64,000 nucleotides of DNA from assembly GCA_025642075.2 (NCBI GenBank), contig JAODUO010001079.1, positions 88,356 through 152,355 on the forward strand, in the 5' to 3' direction. How positions within the stretch are numbered: position 1 is the stretch's first letter; the number at the start of each line of letters is the position of its first letter. The position numbers were made by a program, and so were the translations under genes. Below are positions 12,089 to 26,906 of this stretch, in pieces. Origin of the DNA: Ridgeia piscesae. Taxonomy: Eukaryota; Annelida; Polychaeta; Sabellida; Siboglinidae. A model generated the notes under the pieces. The model was not told the DNA's origin. It searched no databases and worked only from the letters and a program-made list of their open reading frames with translations.

Positions 12089-14760
12089 AATGATCATTTA
12101 TACGGTAATTTCTTATTTATACGCTGATTTTTTGCAAGTGCATCTCATCTATGGCGCCGATGTTCACCAGCTTATGTTATATCCAATCCCTTTCAATTAC
12201 TATATTGGCCTCGGATCTACCAATTAGCGATGCATGATTACAAAACATAATGTTAGCTTTAGACTTCATTTTAGAATGGAGTAATATCGTTTCTCCTGCT
12301 GGCGCCATTTCTTCCGTCGGATTTATCAAGTACACCAATAGAAAAATCACAAATAGTTGACAAATGTGTTCAACGTTATGTAACAACTGTTTGGTTTTTC
12401 TGGTTGTATTCTGATATTCCGAGACTTTTCTTGAAAGAAATGTGTGCTTTTAATGCACAGTTGAATAGAGAATATTCAAATGGAATAACAATAAATTCCT
12501 GTATAAAACTTGATATGTGTCACAAAACAAACAAGCAAACGTTTTGAAGAAATAATTCAGTGCATGTTTGTTCTGATTCGTAATTTGTAATCAGTGTGAG
12601 ACGTCTAGTTTGGGAATGGTAATTTTTAGAGAAGTACGCCTAACATTTATTATTGTTAATAAATCGTTTCAAAATATGTGTCGTGTCTTATAAGAAATAA
12701 GTCGTCATGATAGATGAGGGTTCCATTTATCGGCACACTTGTCTATTTTCTTTATTAGAAAGGGTTTATTCACAAAGAAACCGTCAAGCTAACTACAGAT
12801 TGTCAACATTCGACAGCGCAGTAGGACTACGTAGACTCGAACTCCAGCCGACAGCCGGGTGTGACTACCCGCACATTACGTCCCCTCCCCCGTCTCTCCT
12901 CTCAGCATCACACCTAATATAGTACACAAGTCATGGACAATTTGTGTTATTATTTATAATTAAATTTATGTCTAAGAGTGCCTTTATTTTACTCGGGATT
13001 ACGAAACAAAACAAACATGTGTTGAATGAAAAAGTATTATTTTATTCATTGTAAATAGTCTTTTTCAACGTACTTTCGAATTGCAAATGATAGCGTTTAG
13101 GTCACATAATAGGCCCAATAAACATTTCCGAACACTTTTATAGTTGGGTAACATTTACTTGAAGCGCACATACATTACTTAAACCACGTTAATATTACAT
13201 CACGAATTCATGCCGATTAATACATGCTAAATCGCCAAAAACAAGTTAAGCCGTTTAAGTTGGGTTATGAAGGCGCCGTGAGATGGCGGCACTTTTGCAC
13301 GCGTGACTTATAGAGAGAGAACTTATTTATGATAGTGAGAGTTTGGTTTGATGGGATATTGAGTTAAACGATATGGTAATTGATATCCTATTCAAGTATG
13401 CCGCTTGACTCGTAGCAAAAGAAGCAGGAGTCAATATAAATGTCCGCTCCATGTAAATCATGGAGTGACCCCCTTGGCCGAGCAGAAATACAGGTGTTAA
13501 CCAATCGAACTGTGCAGCGACCTGTGACCGGACGGGGTTGCCATGACGCGGGGCTGCTCAAAGTAATACAATTCGCTCATTCATTCTCGCTGGCATTGTC
13601 CCGACCCGTCAGCGACCACCGTACGTGAGTAGGAGGGGCACTTGGTAATAGCTGCTCACACGAAGATACACGCGCTCGAAACAAATTCAATGCGACTGTA
13701 ATCAGCATTCCAGCGAGCAAGTGTACCTGTACTTGACGATATATCGACTTAGAGGGTCGCGCTATCGTGTGTATTCCATACAGAAACAGCGATAACGCCA
13801 ACTGCTACGTCGGCCTTTTGGACCGAAACCGCGCAGGTAGGTTGAGCGTGGACCAACGCATTCATACTGAATGCGTATACAGGTATTCAGGTATTTTTAT
13901 ATGGTCAATTGCGTGTGACACACGCATGCGATGCAGCGCACAGGTGTTATTCAGACTAGCCTTCAGTAAGTAGGAATTGTGAATACCTGCTGATTCCAGG
14001 TCAAGTATTTAATGTTGTCTGGACTTGTTTCGTGACCCGACATGTTCCATGTCGCTGAGCCATAACGACTTGTTGACGCGTCTCAGATCACTACCTCTGA
14101 TAGTAGTTTCCATGACATTAGTCTGATCGCTGTTGCCATTTTCCTCAATAGTCGACCTTCTAAATTGCTCCGTGATGCAAGCACCTAATTTACGTCTCAT
14201 TTTTTATTTACAAAATTCACCACGGTGCTAATTTATGGATGAGATAGCGCAGTACAGTATACGGACCGAGCAGCGTATTCTTGTTTTAAACACCTGCGTC
14301 TCAACATTGGGGATTACACATACGTAGTGATTCTGGCGAGCACGTTAATGTCAATCCAGTCCCAATTTAGCCAGTATAAGAATTACCGCGGAAGACACAC
14401 AATGCATGACGACAATCAGTGTCAGCATAGACAGATCGGCCGCGGACGACCCACAATGCATGATCACACTCAGTGTCAGCATAGACAGATCGACTTGGCG
14501 ATAACGTTATGACAAGCTTAGTTGAAAGAGACCTCAGACATCTTCTAAGACCATGGAAAGTGGACCACTGTACGTGTAGATTAGTCGGTTAAACGAACGT
14601 TATTGCAGAACACACGACACAACTAGATGCTATTACAAACCTACACATTCACGAGAGCTACTTTAGAGATAAACTGATCTCAATTGAAAACAGTGTACAA
14701 CAAATACTGTGCATACGAAAGATACTATGATGTAAAACATCAAGCTCATTTAAATAACTG

Positions 14761-14762
<2 letters not shown>
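12089..14762. other. Intergenic, no gene recognised
   Basis: AT-rich unique sequence with short open frames only. I see no coding signature, RNA gene or clear transposon end. Confidence 0.5.

Positions 14763-14834
<72 letters not shown>
14763..14834. repeat. (AT)n microsatellite
   Basis: About 36 uninterrupted AT dinucleotides. Confidence 0.97.
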
Positions 14835-17815
<2,981 letters not shown>

Positions 17816-17830
17816 TTTGTTTGTTTGTAG
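17816..17830 (+). promoter_or_regulatory. Candidate 3' splice site before GT31 coding exon
   Basis: A T-rich tract (TTTTTTGTTTGTTTGTAG) ends at 17830, 106 bp before the start codon. This suggests the coding exon is preceded by a non-coding 5' exon that I cannot place. Confidence 0.4.
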
Positions 17831-17936
17831 ATTTCAACTAGGCGGACGCAGCGAAGCGGAAACAAACTCAGGGACAACGTTTATGCTTAGCCACTTAAAC
17901 CGCTGAACTGACGACCGACTTCCGTGTCATAACAAC

Positions 17937-19142
17937 ATGGCGATCCGCTTCAACAGGAAGTACGGGAGAACATTAGGCGTGATAGCGCTAAGCATAATCG
18001 TAATTTTTTTATTCATTACAACGCACGCTGTCTATTCTAATGTCTCCAACAGACAGTCGAACATTAACCATCCGATAACCTCCGATTCAATACAGAACAA
18101 TATCCATGCCACCATTAAGAAGATCGAACCGTCGAGTGACGGTAATTTGGACATAGTTATCTCAATCAATATGAAGGACATCGCGTCATACCTCAACTGG
18201 TTTTCGGGTGAGGGAGAAGCGACAAGAAACAATCTTCCGGCCACTGTCAACGTGGTGATGCACAACCCGAAAATCTGCGAAAGTCGTCCGCAACTTCGCT
18301 GGTTGTTCTACGTGCATAGCGCACCGGACAACCAGGTCAAGCGGCACAACATCCGCGCGACGTGGGGCAGTTCGGCCCACCACGCTCCAGGCACGACCAT
18401 ACTCGTCTTCATCGTGGGAAGTGTAGACGACCCGGGCGTTCAGCGCGCGCTGCTGGAAGAACAGCAGACACATGGCGACATCGTCCAGGGTGACTTCACC
18501 GACGCCTATAAGAACTTGACGCTGAAGGCGATCTTTGGCCTTAAGTGGATCGCCACCTACTGCAAGAACGCCGAGTTCTCACTGAAGGCCGACGATGACG
18601 CGTTTGTGAACGTGTTCGAGTGGATGCGGCTGGCCGAGACGAAGGCCGCCGACGACTACCACCGCTTCATCATGTGTCCACTGTGGAAGGATAACACCAT
18701 GCCCATCTTGCGCGACCCGTCCAAGTGCATGAAGTGGTGTGTCAAATACTCGGAGTTCCCAGGCCGGCAGTACTTCCCCCAGTACTGCGCCGGGCTGGCG
18801 GTCCTTATGACCCGCGAGATTGTCGCCGAGCTGTACACGGCGGCGATAAAGACACCGTTCTTCTGGATAGATGACGTCTTCTTGACAGGCATCGTAAGCG
18901 CCAAGTTGAAAGGCGTTCACTATGTAGACATGATGTCGTCATTCACGCTGAAAGAAGCACTGGCATCAGAGAATTACCTAGACACAAAATCGCCTGTACG
19001 CTATCACGTGGCGCACGTTAAGAACTTCGCAACTTTTAGGACCATGTGGAGAGTACTGCTGGCGCGACGAGACAGTCGGCAACACATTCCTAATGCTGCT
19101 GATCCCCCGACCTCCCGACCCTTCTTCCCCCCCAGAACTTGA
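17937..19142 (+). CDS. GT31 family beta-1,3-glycosyltransferase-like protein (beta-1,3-galactosyl/GlcNAc transferase)
   Basis: A 401-residue type II membrane protein with a short basic cytosolic tail (1-13), a hydrophobic anchor at about 14-33, a stem, then a Golgi-lumenal catalytic domain. GT31 landmarks appear in order: RHNIRATWG (136-144), FIVGS (158-162), DIVQGDFTDAYKNLTLK (181-197), the metal-binding KADDDAFVN (217-225), QYCAGLAVL (282-290) and WIDDVFLTGIV (310-320). The family would transfer galactose or N-acetylglucosamine from a UDP-sugar in beta-1,3 linkage; the donor and acceptor cannot be read from sequence. The whole CDS is one exon, common for this family. It starts at the first ATG after the probable 3' splice site, which places the anchor correctly. 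The proline-rich tail after residue 375 is not typical. Family is secure, subfamily is not. Confidence 0.93.
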   Translation: MAIRFNRKYGRTLGVIALSIIVIFLFITTHAVYSNVSNRQSNINHPITSDSIQNNIHATIKKIEPSSDGNLDIVISINMKDIASYLNWFSGEGEATRNNLPATVNVVMHNPKICESRPQLRWLFYVHSAPDNQVKRHNIRATWGSSAHHAPGTTILVFIVGSVDDPGVQRALLEEQQTHGDIVQGDFTDAYKNLTLKAIFGLKWIATYCKNAEFSLKADDDAFVNVFEWMRLAETKAADDYHRFIMCPLWKDNTMPILRDPSKCMKWCVKYSEFPGRQYFPQYCAGLAVLMTREIVAELYTAAIKTPFFWIDDVFLTGIVSAKLKGVHYVDMMSSFTLKEALASENYLDTKSPVRYHVAHVKNFATFRTMWRVLLARRDSRQHIPNAADPPTSRPFFPPRT

Positions 19143-20022
19143 CGTCTGTGTCGTTATGTTGCCTTAGTATGAAGAGATGACAGTTAACTGTTCGTATGTA
19201 CACATGTGAGACATTGTGAGTCAACTAAGTGATCTCGAACTGTTGAAATATTCTATCTAACTGAAAGAAGGTACGCGGACCTTGCCTCGTCGATGAAGTA
19301 CCTCTAGGGGAATCATTTTAAAGTGGTTCCACACGTGCATGCGGAGTGCATGTTTGTGAATAACAATATAAGTGCAATGTAAATTTACGATATATGTATG
19401 CATATACACCCATCGATTACCTTGCTAATTACCAAAATATTGACTTCTAGTCACTGCAATTGTTTTAAAGGACTTGTTTCGTATTTATGGAAATTGGTGC
19501 TAGCAGGGAGTATTGTTCGTTGTTCTAATGTGTATATCAGATCATGTTGACTGTGATATATTCCACTACTCTGTCAGAATTGTGTGTGAAATAAGTTGCG
19601 ATGATAAAGCAAACTGTTGCACATGCATATACACGTATATGTACACATGCATATACACATACATGTACATAATAAAGACAAATATATGCGCGCACACGCA
19701 CAACAAAGACATGTGCTGCCCATCCGATCTATGGCGACTGGCAATGCTACTGGGTAAAACAGCAAAAAAAATTATAGTAAAATCAGCAGATATTATTTCT
19801 AAATAGATGAAGACAATACGTAATAGAAAATATCATGATCAGATTAAAAAAAAAAAATCTTACGACCACTGTGGCCCCATTTCCCCGTGTTTTCACAGAC
19901 AGTGGAGTGTATGTGTGCACTCATGACACACTACACCACCCGTCTCACCGTTACTCCGGATATGTTGGGGTGGGGCACAACCATATATTATGTCAGCACC
20001 ACGGAAATTGCGCCTGTTCCGG
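19143..20022. other. GT31 3' flank
   Basis: Probable 3' UTR followed by unique sequence. An AATAAA at 19671-19676, about 530 bp after the stop, could be its polyadenylation signal. A short run of CATGCATATACA-like repeats lies at about 19620-19670. No further gene is seen. Confidence 0.45.
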
Positions 20023-21342
20023 CGTCTATGCGAAGATGAATGGGACACTCTAATGTAGTAGCCTAAGCGAAGATGACTGGGATACTCTAAGGTAGTAGTC
20101 TATGCGAAAATGACTGGGACATTATAAAGTATTATTCAATGCGAAGATGGTAGGGATACACTAATGTAGTAGTCTAAGCAAGATGGCTGGGATACTCTAA
20201 GGTAGTAGTCTCTACGAAGATGACTGGGACACTCTAATATGGTAGTCAATGCAAGATGACTGGGATACTCTAATCAAGTAGTCTATAGTCTACGCAAAAT
20301 GACTGGGACACTCTAATGTAGTAGTCTATGCGAAGATGATTGGGATACTCTAATATAGTAGTGTATGCAAGTAGACTTGGATACCCTAATGTAGTAGTCT
20401 ATGCAAGATGACAGGTACACTCTAATGTAGAAGTCTATGCAAGATGACTGATATACTCTAATGTAGTGTTCTATGCAAGATGACTGGGACAACCTTATGT
20501 AGTAGTCTATGCAAGATGACTGGAATACTCTAATGTAGTAGTCTATTCAAGATGACAGGTACACTGTTATGTGGTAGTCTATACGAAGAAGACTGGGTTA
20601 CTCTAATGCAGTAGTTCATGCGAAGATGACATGGATACTCTAATGTAGTAGTCTATGCGATGACAATGATACTCTCAGGTAGTAGTCTATGCAACATGAC
20701 TTGGATTGTCAAATGCAGTAGTCTATGCAAGATGACAGGTACTCTGTAATGTAGTAGTCTATGCAAGATGACTGGAATACCCTAAGGTAGTATCTAAGCG
20801 GAGATGACTGGGACCCTCTAAATTATTAGTCTATGAGAAGATGGCAGGGATACTCTAATGTAGTAGTCTATGCGAAGAAGACTGGGACACTCTAATGTGG
20901 TAGGCTATGCGATGATGATTGGGATACTCTAAGGTAATAATCTATGCAACATAACTGGAATACCCAAAGGTACTAGTCTATGCGAAGATGACTGGGACTC
21001 TCTAAACTATTAGTCTATGCGAATATGGCAGGGATCCTCTAAGGTAATAGTCTATGCAAGATGACAGGTACACTCTAATGTAGTTGTCTATGCAAGATGA
21101 TTGGGACACTCTAATGTAGTAGTCTATGCAAGATAACTGGAATTCCCTAAGGTTGTTGTCTATGCAAGATGACTTGAACACTGTAATGTAGTAGTCTTTG
21201 CAAGATGACTGGGACATTCTAATGTAGTAGTCTAAGGAAGATGACTGGGATACTCTAAGGCAGCAGTCTATGCGAGGATGACTGGGACACTGTAATGGAG
21301 TATTCTATGGGAAGATGACTGAGATATTCTATGGTAGTAGTC
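20023..21342. repeat. 36/37-bp minisatellite, left part
   Basis: The diverged unit is GATACTCTAATGTAGTAGTC plus TATGCGAAGATGACTGG, 37 bp (36 bp when CGAAG is CAAG). It is the left portion of one array interrupted by a LINE. The stretch at about 20890-21153 is almost identical (about three differences by my reading) to about 27041-27303 on the other side of the insertion. Confidence 0.93.
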
Positions 21343-21918
21343 ATTTTGGCGGGAAAATTGGCAGATGTAGAGGTTTGAAATTGGTGGTGTATCAAATTTG
21401 AAAAACAAGCGGAAATATTGATTGATAAGTATTATTCTTGTGTTAAGGTTATTCATAAAGTGGTACTGGTCATATATTGAGTAGTAGTTTTGGTTAAAGT
21501 TTGTTAGTTAACAGTATTTTTGAACAGATTAGTATAGTGGGTGATAAAAGGGTAATCTAGGCTTCGACAAATTGTAAACAAGATTGAGCAAATCTCTTTA
21601 TTTGATATAGTATATAAGAGATAAAGCAATAAGAGTAACAACTACATATGTAAGATAAAACTGTGAATAGGTATCATTGTTATTAAAAATAAACAAGCGT
21701 TTTAGTAGGAAACCCTTGTTTGTTTGTTTATATAGGTAGTGTCCAACGTTTCCGCTAGGGAACGGTACCAGTACAGACTAAACTTATTGTTCATGGTAGC
21801 ATAGGTAGTAAGTTGTTTATAACATAAAGTGTGCTGCAGTTGCTGTACACAATAAACAAACAGTCTTTCTAAAGACTAAGTTGGTTTAAACTAAGAGTTG
21901 ATTTTGACAAATCGTAAT

Positions 21919-22990
21919 ATGGCACCTGGCAAGCGGCAAGTGAAGGCAAGGAGGCACTTGGTGTGTAACCACTGCCACAGCTTGGTGGATTTTGCCGTAT
22001 CGGGGTGCGGAAAAACTTGGTCAGAGACAACGGAGGAAGGGTTTACGTTCCAATGTTTAGGGTGTTGGAAAGTGGACTGTCTGACAGCAGAGTTAGCTAG
22101 GCTAACGGATATTGTGAAGGGGATGCAGAGTGGAGGGAGGGTGATTGCAAGGACAACAAATGGAGAAAGAACAACAGGAAACCTGACATGCAGGAAGGTG
22201 ACAGGGGAGAAAGTGACAGTAGAGAAGGAGGGAGGGACAAGGGGACAGGAGATGAGAGAAGTAGATGCGACAGGAGTTAAGACGAATGGAAGAAAGGAAG
22301 TGAGAGGTGATGTGACCAAACGGAAGTCAATAACAAGGACGATGACAGGAAGAAAAGAGACCGGAAAGAAAGGAACAACAGAGAAAGCGGCAGGGGAAAA
22401 GTCAGCAACCAGGGAGATGCAAAACGGAGGAGCTACTCTGAAGCAGTGATCGAGGGGGCATTGAGAACAGAAAGGATATTTATGGGAGACTCCATTTTGC
22501 GAAAGACAGACAGGACATTAAGCAAAGGAGAAGACGTTGTTGTTTGTCTTCCGGGGGCTAGGATAGAGCATGTGACTGAACGGGTAGAGAAAGTTTTGGG
22601 GCATGGCCAAGGGGGTCTATATTAGTACATGTAGGGACGAACAATGCAGACAGGGATGGAACAACCAGGATAGTAAAGAGATACAGAGAGTTGGTAGAGA
22701 CACTGAAGAAGACGAGAGTTGAACAGATCATACTCTCAGGAATCTTGCCAGTGATGAGGGGAAGGGGAACAACATTTAGAAATTGCAAGAGGATGGCCAT
22801 TAACGGACTATTAGAGCAGATGTGTGAAGAAGAAGGAGTTGGATTTGTAGATTTGTGGGGATATTTTGTTGGTAAAGAAGACATGTTTATGAGAGATGGC
22901 CTCCATCTAAGCGGAAAGGGCGCAGCAGTGTTCTCCGAGAACCTTCTTCGATCGATGAATAATGGAACAGGTTACAACTTTTTAAACTAG
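21919..22990 (+). pseudogene. LINE ORF1: zinc-finger plus SGNH esterase, frameshifted
   Basis: The first part (21919-22449) has Cys pairs (CNHCH, FQCLGC) resembling the PHD-like finger of CR1 ORF1 proteins, then a long basic Thr/Lys/Arg-rich linker. The reading then shifts frame near 22440 into a stretch with MGDSILRK, the SGNH serine block, shifts again near 22620 (VHVGTNN, the Asn block), and ends with RDGLHLSGKG, the catalytic Asp-His block, and a stop at 22990. Esterase-bearing ORF1 proteins are known from CR1 and L2 elements, where they are thought to aid nucleic-acid or membrane association. Two frameshifts mean no intact product. The ATG at 21919 is the first in frame. Confidence 0.82.
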
Positions 22991-23076
22991 TTTCGCAGGG
23001 GGGATACACAGAGAAGCCAAATACTAGAGGCATAGATAAAGATAGCAAAAAGACATCAGCAAAGAACAGCCTGTAA

Positions 23077-26000
23077 AGCCCTACGGAATTTGGTTATAAA
23101 TGTGTTTGTTTAAATGCAAGGAGCATAGTAAACAAAAGAAATGAACTAAACATTATGGTAGAAGATATTGACCCTCACATAATAGGTATAACTGAATCTT
23201 GGGCCACACCTGATATATCAGATGCTGAATTAGGAATGACAGGGTATGTAATGTTTAGGAAAGATAGATTAGGAAGAAGGGGAGGCGGAGTTATTTTATA
23301 TATTAAAGAATCCATCCAAGCTTATGAAATAAAATTAGTAAAAGAAGCAGAATGTGAAGATGCTGTCTGGTGTAACATAGTTACAGGAAAGTCAACATTA
23401 ACTGTTGGGTTAGTGTATCGGAGTCCAAACATAAGCATGGAAGAGAATGAAAAAATACATAACGCTATCAAAGAAGTGAGTAAACGGGACTGTATTATTA
23501 TGGGGGATTTTAACCATGGGCATATACAGTGGACATCTCTACAGAGTACCGGGAGAGAGGATCAAGAGTTTTTAAATTTAGTACAAGATAGTTTCCTTTC
23601 TCAACATGTGTTAGAACCAACCAGGGGCGAGAACGTGTTAGACATAGTATTGAGCTCACAGAAGGAATTTGTTGATAATGTCAAGATATGTGAGCCACTG
23701 GGGTGTAGTGATCACAACCAAATACATTTTATCATCAAAGTAAAGGGAGAACGGAATAGAAAAATAAGGTACAGGAAAATTTTTCACAAAGGAAGATATA
23801 AGGACATGAGGGAATATTTAGCAAAGATAGACTGGAATAACACACTGAAGAATAAGACAGCAACAGAATGCTGGAATATTTTAAAGAGTGAAATTGACTG
23901 CGTCGTTGACAAATTTGTCCCCTTGAAAAAACAGGGAAACGGTCAAAGAAGAAACACTTATCGAAGGAAGCCATTAGAAAAATCAAGTACAAGCAAATGA
24001 TGTGGAAGACATATAGACATACCGGAAGTGAAGAAGACTATAGCATTTATAAAGAAGCACTTAATCAAGCTACAGCTGAAATTAGAAATTCAAAGAGAAG
24101 CTACGAACAAAAAATAGCTTTTAATATAAAACATGACAGCAAGAGTTTTATGCGTATGTTCGAAGTAAACAGAAAGTTCAGGATAAGGTCGGTCCTCTAG
24201 AAAGTAGTGATGGAAACATAATAACAGAGGGATTCTTAATGGCAGAAAACCTAAATGAGTACTTTAGTTCGGTGTTTACCAGGGAAGATATTAGTATATT
24301 ACCAGTACTTGAGACTAAGTTCGAAGGGAGAGAGTTTGACTATTTAGGACAACTAATTGTAACCCCAACAATGGTAGCTATGAAAATAAGAGATATGAAG
24401 GATAGTAAATCACCTGGAGTAGATGGGATTCCTCCCAAATTACTATTGGAAATTGTAGAACAAATCAGCATACCGCTTGCAGCAGTGTTCAATTTGTCAT
24501 TAGAGGAGGGAATAGTTCCGTTAGAATGGAAGGAAGCAAACATTATACCATTATTTAAAAAAGGTTCGAGAAACAAGTCAGAGAACTATAGACCAGTGAG
24601 TTTAACATCGGTGATTTGCAAACTATTAGAAAGACTAATTAAAGATCACCTGGTTGATTTTCTTGTTAAAAATAAATTGATAAACCCATCTCAACATGGG
24701 TTTTTAAAAGCGAGGTCATGCTTAACAAATATGTTATGTTTTTTGGAAGATGTCACAAAGTGGCTAGATGAGGGATCACCAGTAGATATAATCTACTTGG
24801 ATTTTAAAAAAGCCTTTGACAAAGTGCCACACCAAAGACTACTACTTAAACTAAAGGCCCATGGCATAGGAAATGGAATGATCAACTGGATAGAAAAATG
24901 GCTTATTGGTAGAAGACAAAGAGTAGTAGTTGATGGGGAGGTTTCAAACTTCAACACCTTGCTTGTTATGTCATCATCCAAACCATTGATATATATTAAG
25001 AATAAAATAGGTCCCAGTACTGATCCCTGCGGTACTCCACTCAAAACCGGTTTCCAGTTTGAAACCTCCCCATCAACTACTACTCTTTGTCTTCTACCAA
25101 TAAGCCATTTTTCTATCCAGTTGATCATTCCATTTCCTATGCCATGGGCCTTTAGTTTAAGTAGTAGTCTTTGGTGTGGCACTTTGTCAAAGGCTTTTTT
25201 TAAAATCCAAGTAGATTATATCTACTGGTGATCCCTCATCTAGCCACTTTGTGACATCTTCCAAAAAACATAACATATTTGTTAAGCATGACCTCGCTTT
25301 TAAAAACCCATGTTGAGATGGGTTTATCAATTTATTTTTAACAAGAAAATCAACCAGGTGATCTTTAATTAGTCTTTCTAATAGTTTGCAAATCACCGAT
25401 GTTAAACTCACTGGTCTATAGTTCTCTGACTTGTTTCTCGAACCTTTTTTAAATAATGGTATAATGTTTGCTTCCTTCCATTCTAACGGAACTATTCCCT
25501 CCTCTAATGACAAATTGAACACTGCTGCAAGCGGTATGCTGATTTGTTCTACAATTTCCAATAGTAATTTGGGAGGAATCCCATCTACTCCAGGTGATTT
25601 ACTATCCTTCATATCTCTTATTTTCATAGCTACCATTGTTGGGGTTACAATTAGTTGTCCTAAATAGTCAAACTCTCTCCCTTCGAACTTAGTCTCAAGT
25701 ACTGGTAATATACTAATATCTTCCCTGGTAAACACCGAACTAAAGTACTCATTTAGGTTTTCTGCCATTAAGAATCCCTCTGTTATTATGTTTCCATCAC
25801 TACTTTCTAGAGGACCGACCTTATCCTGAACTTTCTGTTTACTTCGAACATACGCATAAAACTCTTGCTGTCATGTTTTATATTAAAAGCTATTTTTTGT
25901 TCGTAGCTTCTCTTTGAATTTCTAATTTCAGCTGTAGCTTGATTAAGTGCTTCTTTATAAATGCTATAGTCTTCTTCACTTCCGGTATGTCTATATGTCT

Positions 26001-26807
26001 TCCACATCATTTGCTTGTACTTGATTTTTCTAATGGCTTCCTTCGATAAGTGTTTCTTCTTTGACCGTTTCCCCTGTTTTTTCAAGGGGACAAATTTGTC
26101 AACGACGCAGTCAATTTTGGAAAGTGTAAGTGCCTTCACACAGGACATGGGAATGAAGATGCACAATATACAATGGGTGATACTGTACTAAATACTACCT
26201 CAAAGGAAAAGGACTTAGGGTTAACTATTAGTGCTGACATGAAGGTATCAGAGCAGTGTGGAATTGCAGCAGCGAAGGGAAACCAAATTCTTGGATTAAT
26301 TAGGCGAAATATAGTGTACAAAGAAAAAGAACTAATAATACCGCTGTATAAAACAATAGTTAGGCCTCACTTAGAATATTGTATACAAGCATGGAGGCCA
26401 TATCGCAAGAAGGATATTGATATGCTAGAAAGAGTACAAAGGAGAGCAACCAAAATGATACCAAAACTCAGGAATATTAGTTATGAAATGCGTCTAAAAG
26501 AATGTGGCTTAACAACACTAGAAACCAGAAGATTGAGAGGAGATCAGATTGAGGTGTTTAAAATATTGAATGGATATGAAAATATTGACAGAAATATTTT
26601 TTCACAGTCAAGGAAGAGAGAAGGACTAGAGGACATGGAGCTACATTAGCAAAGAAGCAGTGTAGACTAGATATTAGAAAATTTTCATTTTCACAAAGAA
26701 CAGTAAACGAATGGAACAGATTATCAGCTGATTGTGTAGGTGCTAGCAGTGTTAATATATTTAAAAATAAAATTGACATATACCTAAGAAGGGCGGGGTA
26801 TACTTAG
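23077..26807 (+). pseudogene. LINE ORF2: APE endonuclease and reverse transcriptase, broken
   Basis: The endonuclease (about 23090-23760) shows CLNARSIVNKR, GITESW, the catalytic MGDFN and SDHN. RT motifs follow (SPGVDGIPPKLL, ENYRPVSLTS, QHGFLKARSC, YLDFKKAFDKV). At 24950 the sequence folds back: the minus strand of 24951-25055 encodes the next RT block (GVPQGSVLGPILF), after which the RT region is repeated in reverse to 26117. Forward coding then resumes with FGKCKCLHTG and runs through the CR1-type C-terminal domain (RRATKMIP, NEWNRLS). The YADD/FADD catalytic box is absent between the junctions. Frameshifts lie near 23935, 24175 and 26620. The open frame begins after a stop at 23074-23076; the first ATG is at 23155. 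Confidence 0.88.
23891..26117. repeat. Near-perfect 1.06-kb inverted repeat inside the LINE
   Basis: Left arm 23891-24950 (1060 bp) and right arm 25056-26117 (1062 bp) are reverse complements around a 105-bp spacer. In the parts I compared, the only differences are two homopolymer lengths: GGG against GGGG near 23937/26074, and six against seven A near 24818/25190. Both junctions show short shared sequence (CAAACT at the inner turn, AATTT at the outer). Confidence 0.9.
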
Positions 26808-26906
26808 ATAGATAGGTTGGACTCTCGATAAGCCAAATGGCTTCCTAGTCCACCTGCCATCTAGAGTGAATCTCTAGGTGGCAATCTTGTTAAATCTTGT
26901 TAAATC

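Larger units (their letters stand above)
21343..26906 (+). mobile_element. CR1/L2-like non-LTR retrotransposon, rearranged
   Basis: The left boundary is where the minisatellite stops after GTAGTAGTC; the right is where it resumes at TATAGGAAG. Both are fixed by comparison with an uninterrupted copy near 31149/31150. Internal order: 5' UTR (21343-21918), ORF1 with zinc-finger and SGNH esterase parts, ORF2 with APE-type endonuclease and reverse transcriptase, then a 3' end with two copies of TTGTTAAATC. No clear target-site duplication is visible, as is usual for CR1-type elements. Frameshifts and a 1.06-kb inverted duplication with loss of the catalytic RT core make it inactive. Confidence 0.92.

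Noticed and set aside
12780..12900. tRNA gene suggested by GTTCGAGTC on the minus strand
   Set aside because: No A box or cloverleaf could be placed around it.
24951..25231. Novel C-terminal extension of the LINE reverse transcriptase on the plus strand
   Set aside because: The residues after position 24950 are the antisense of the RT itself, because the sequence folds back there.
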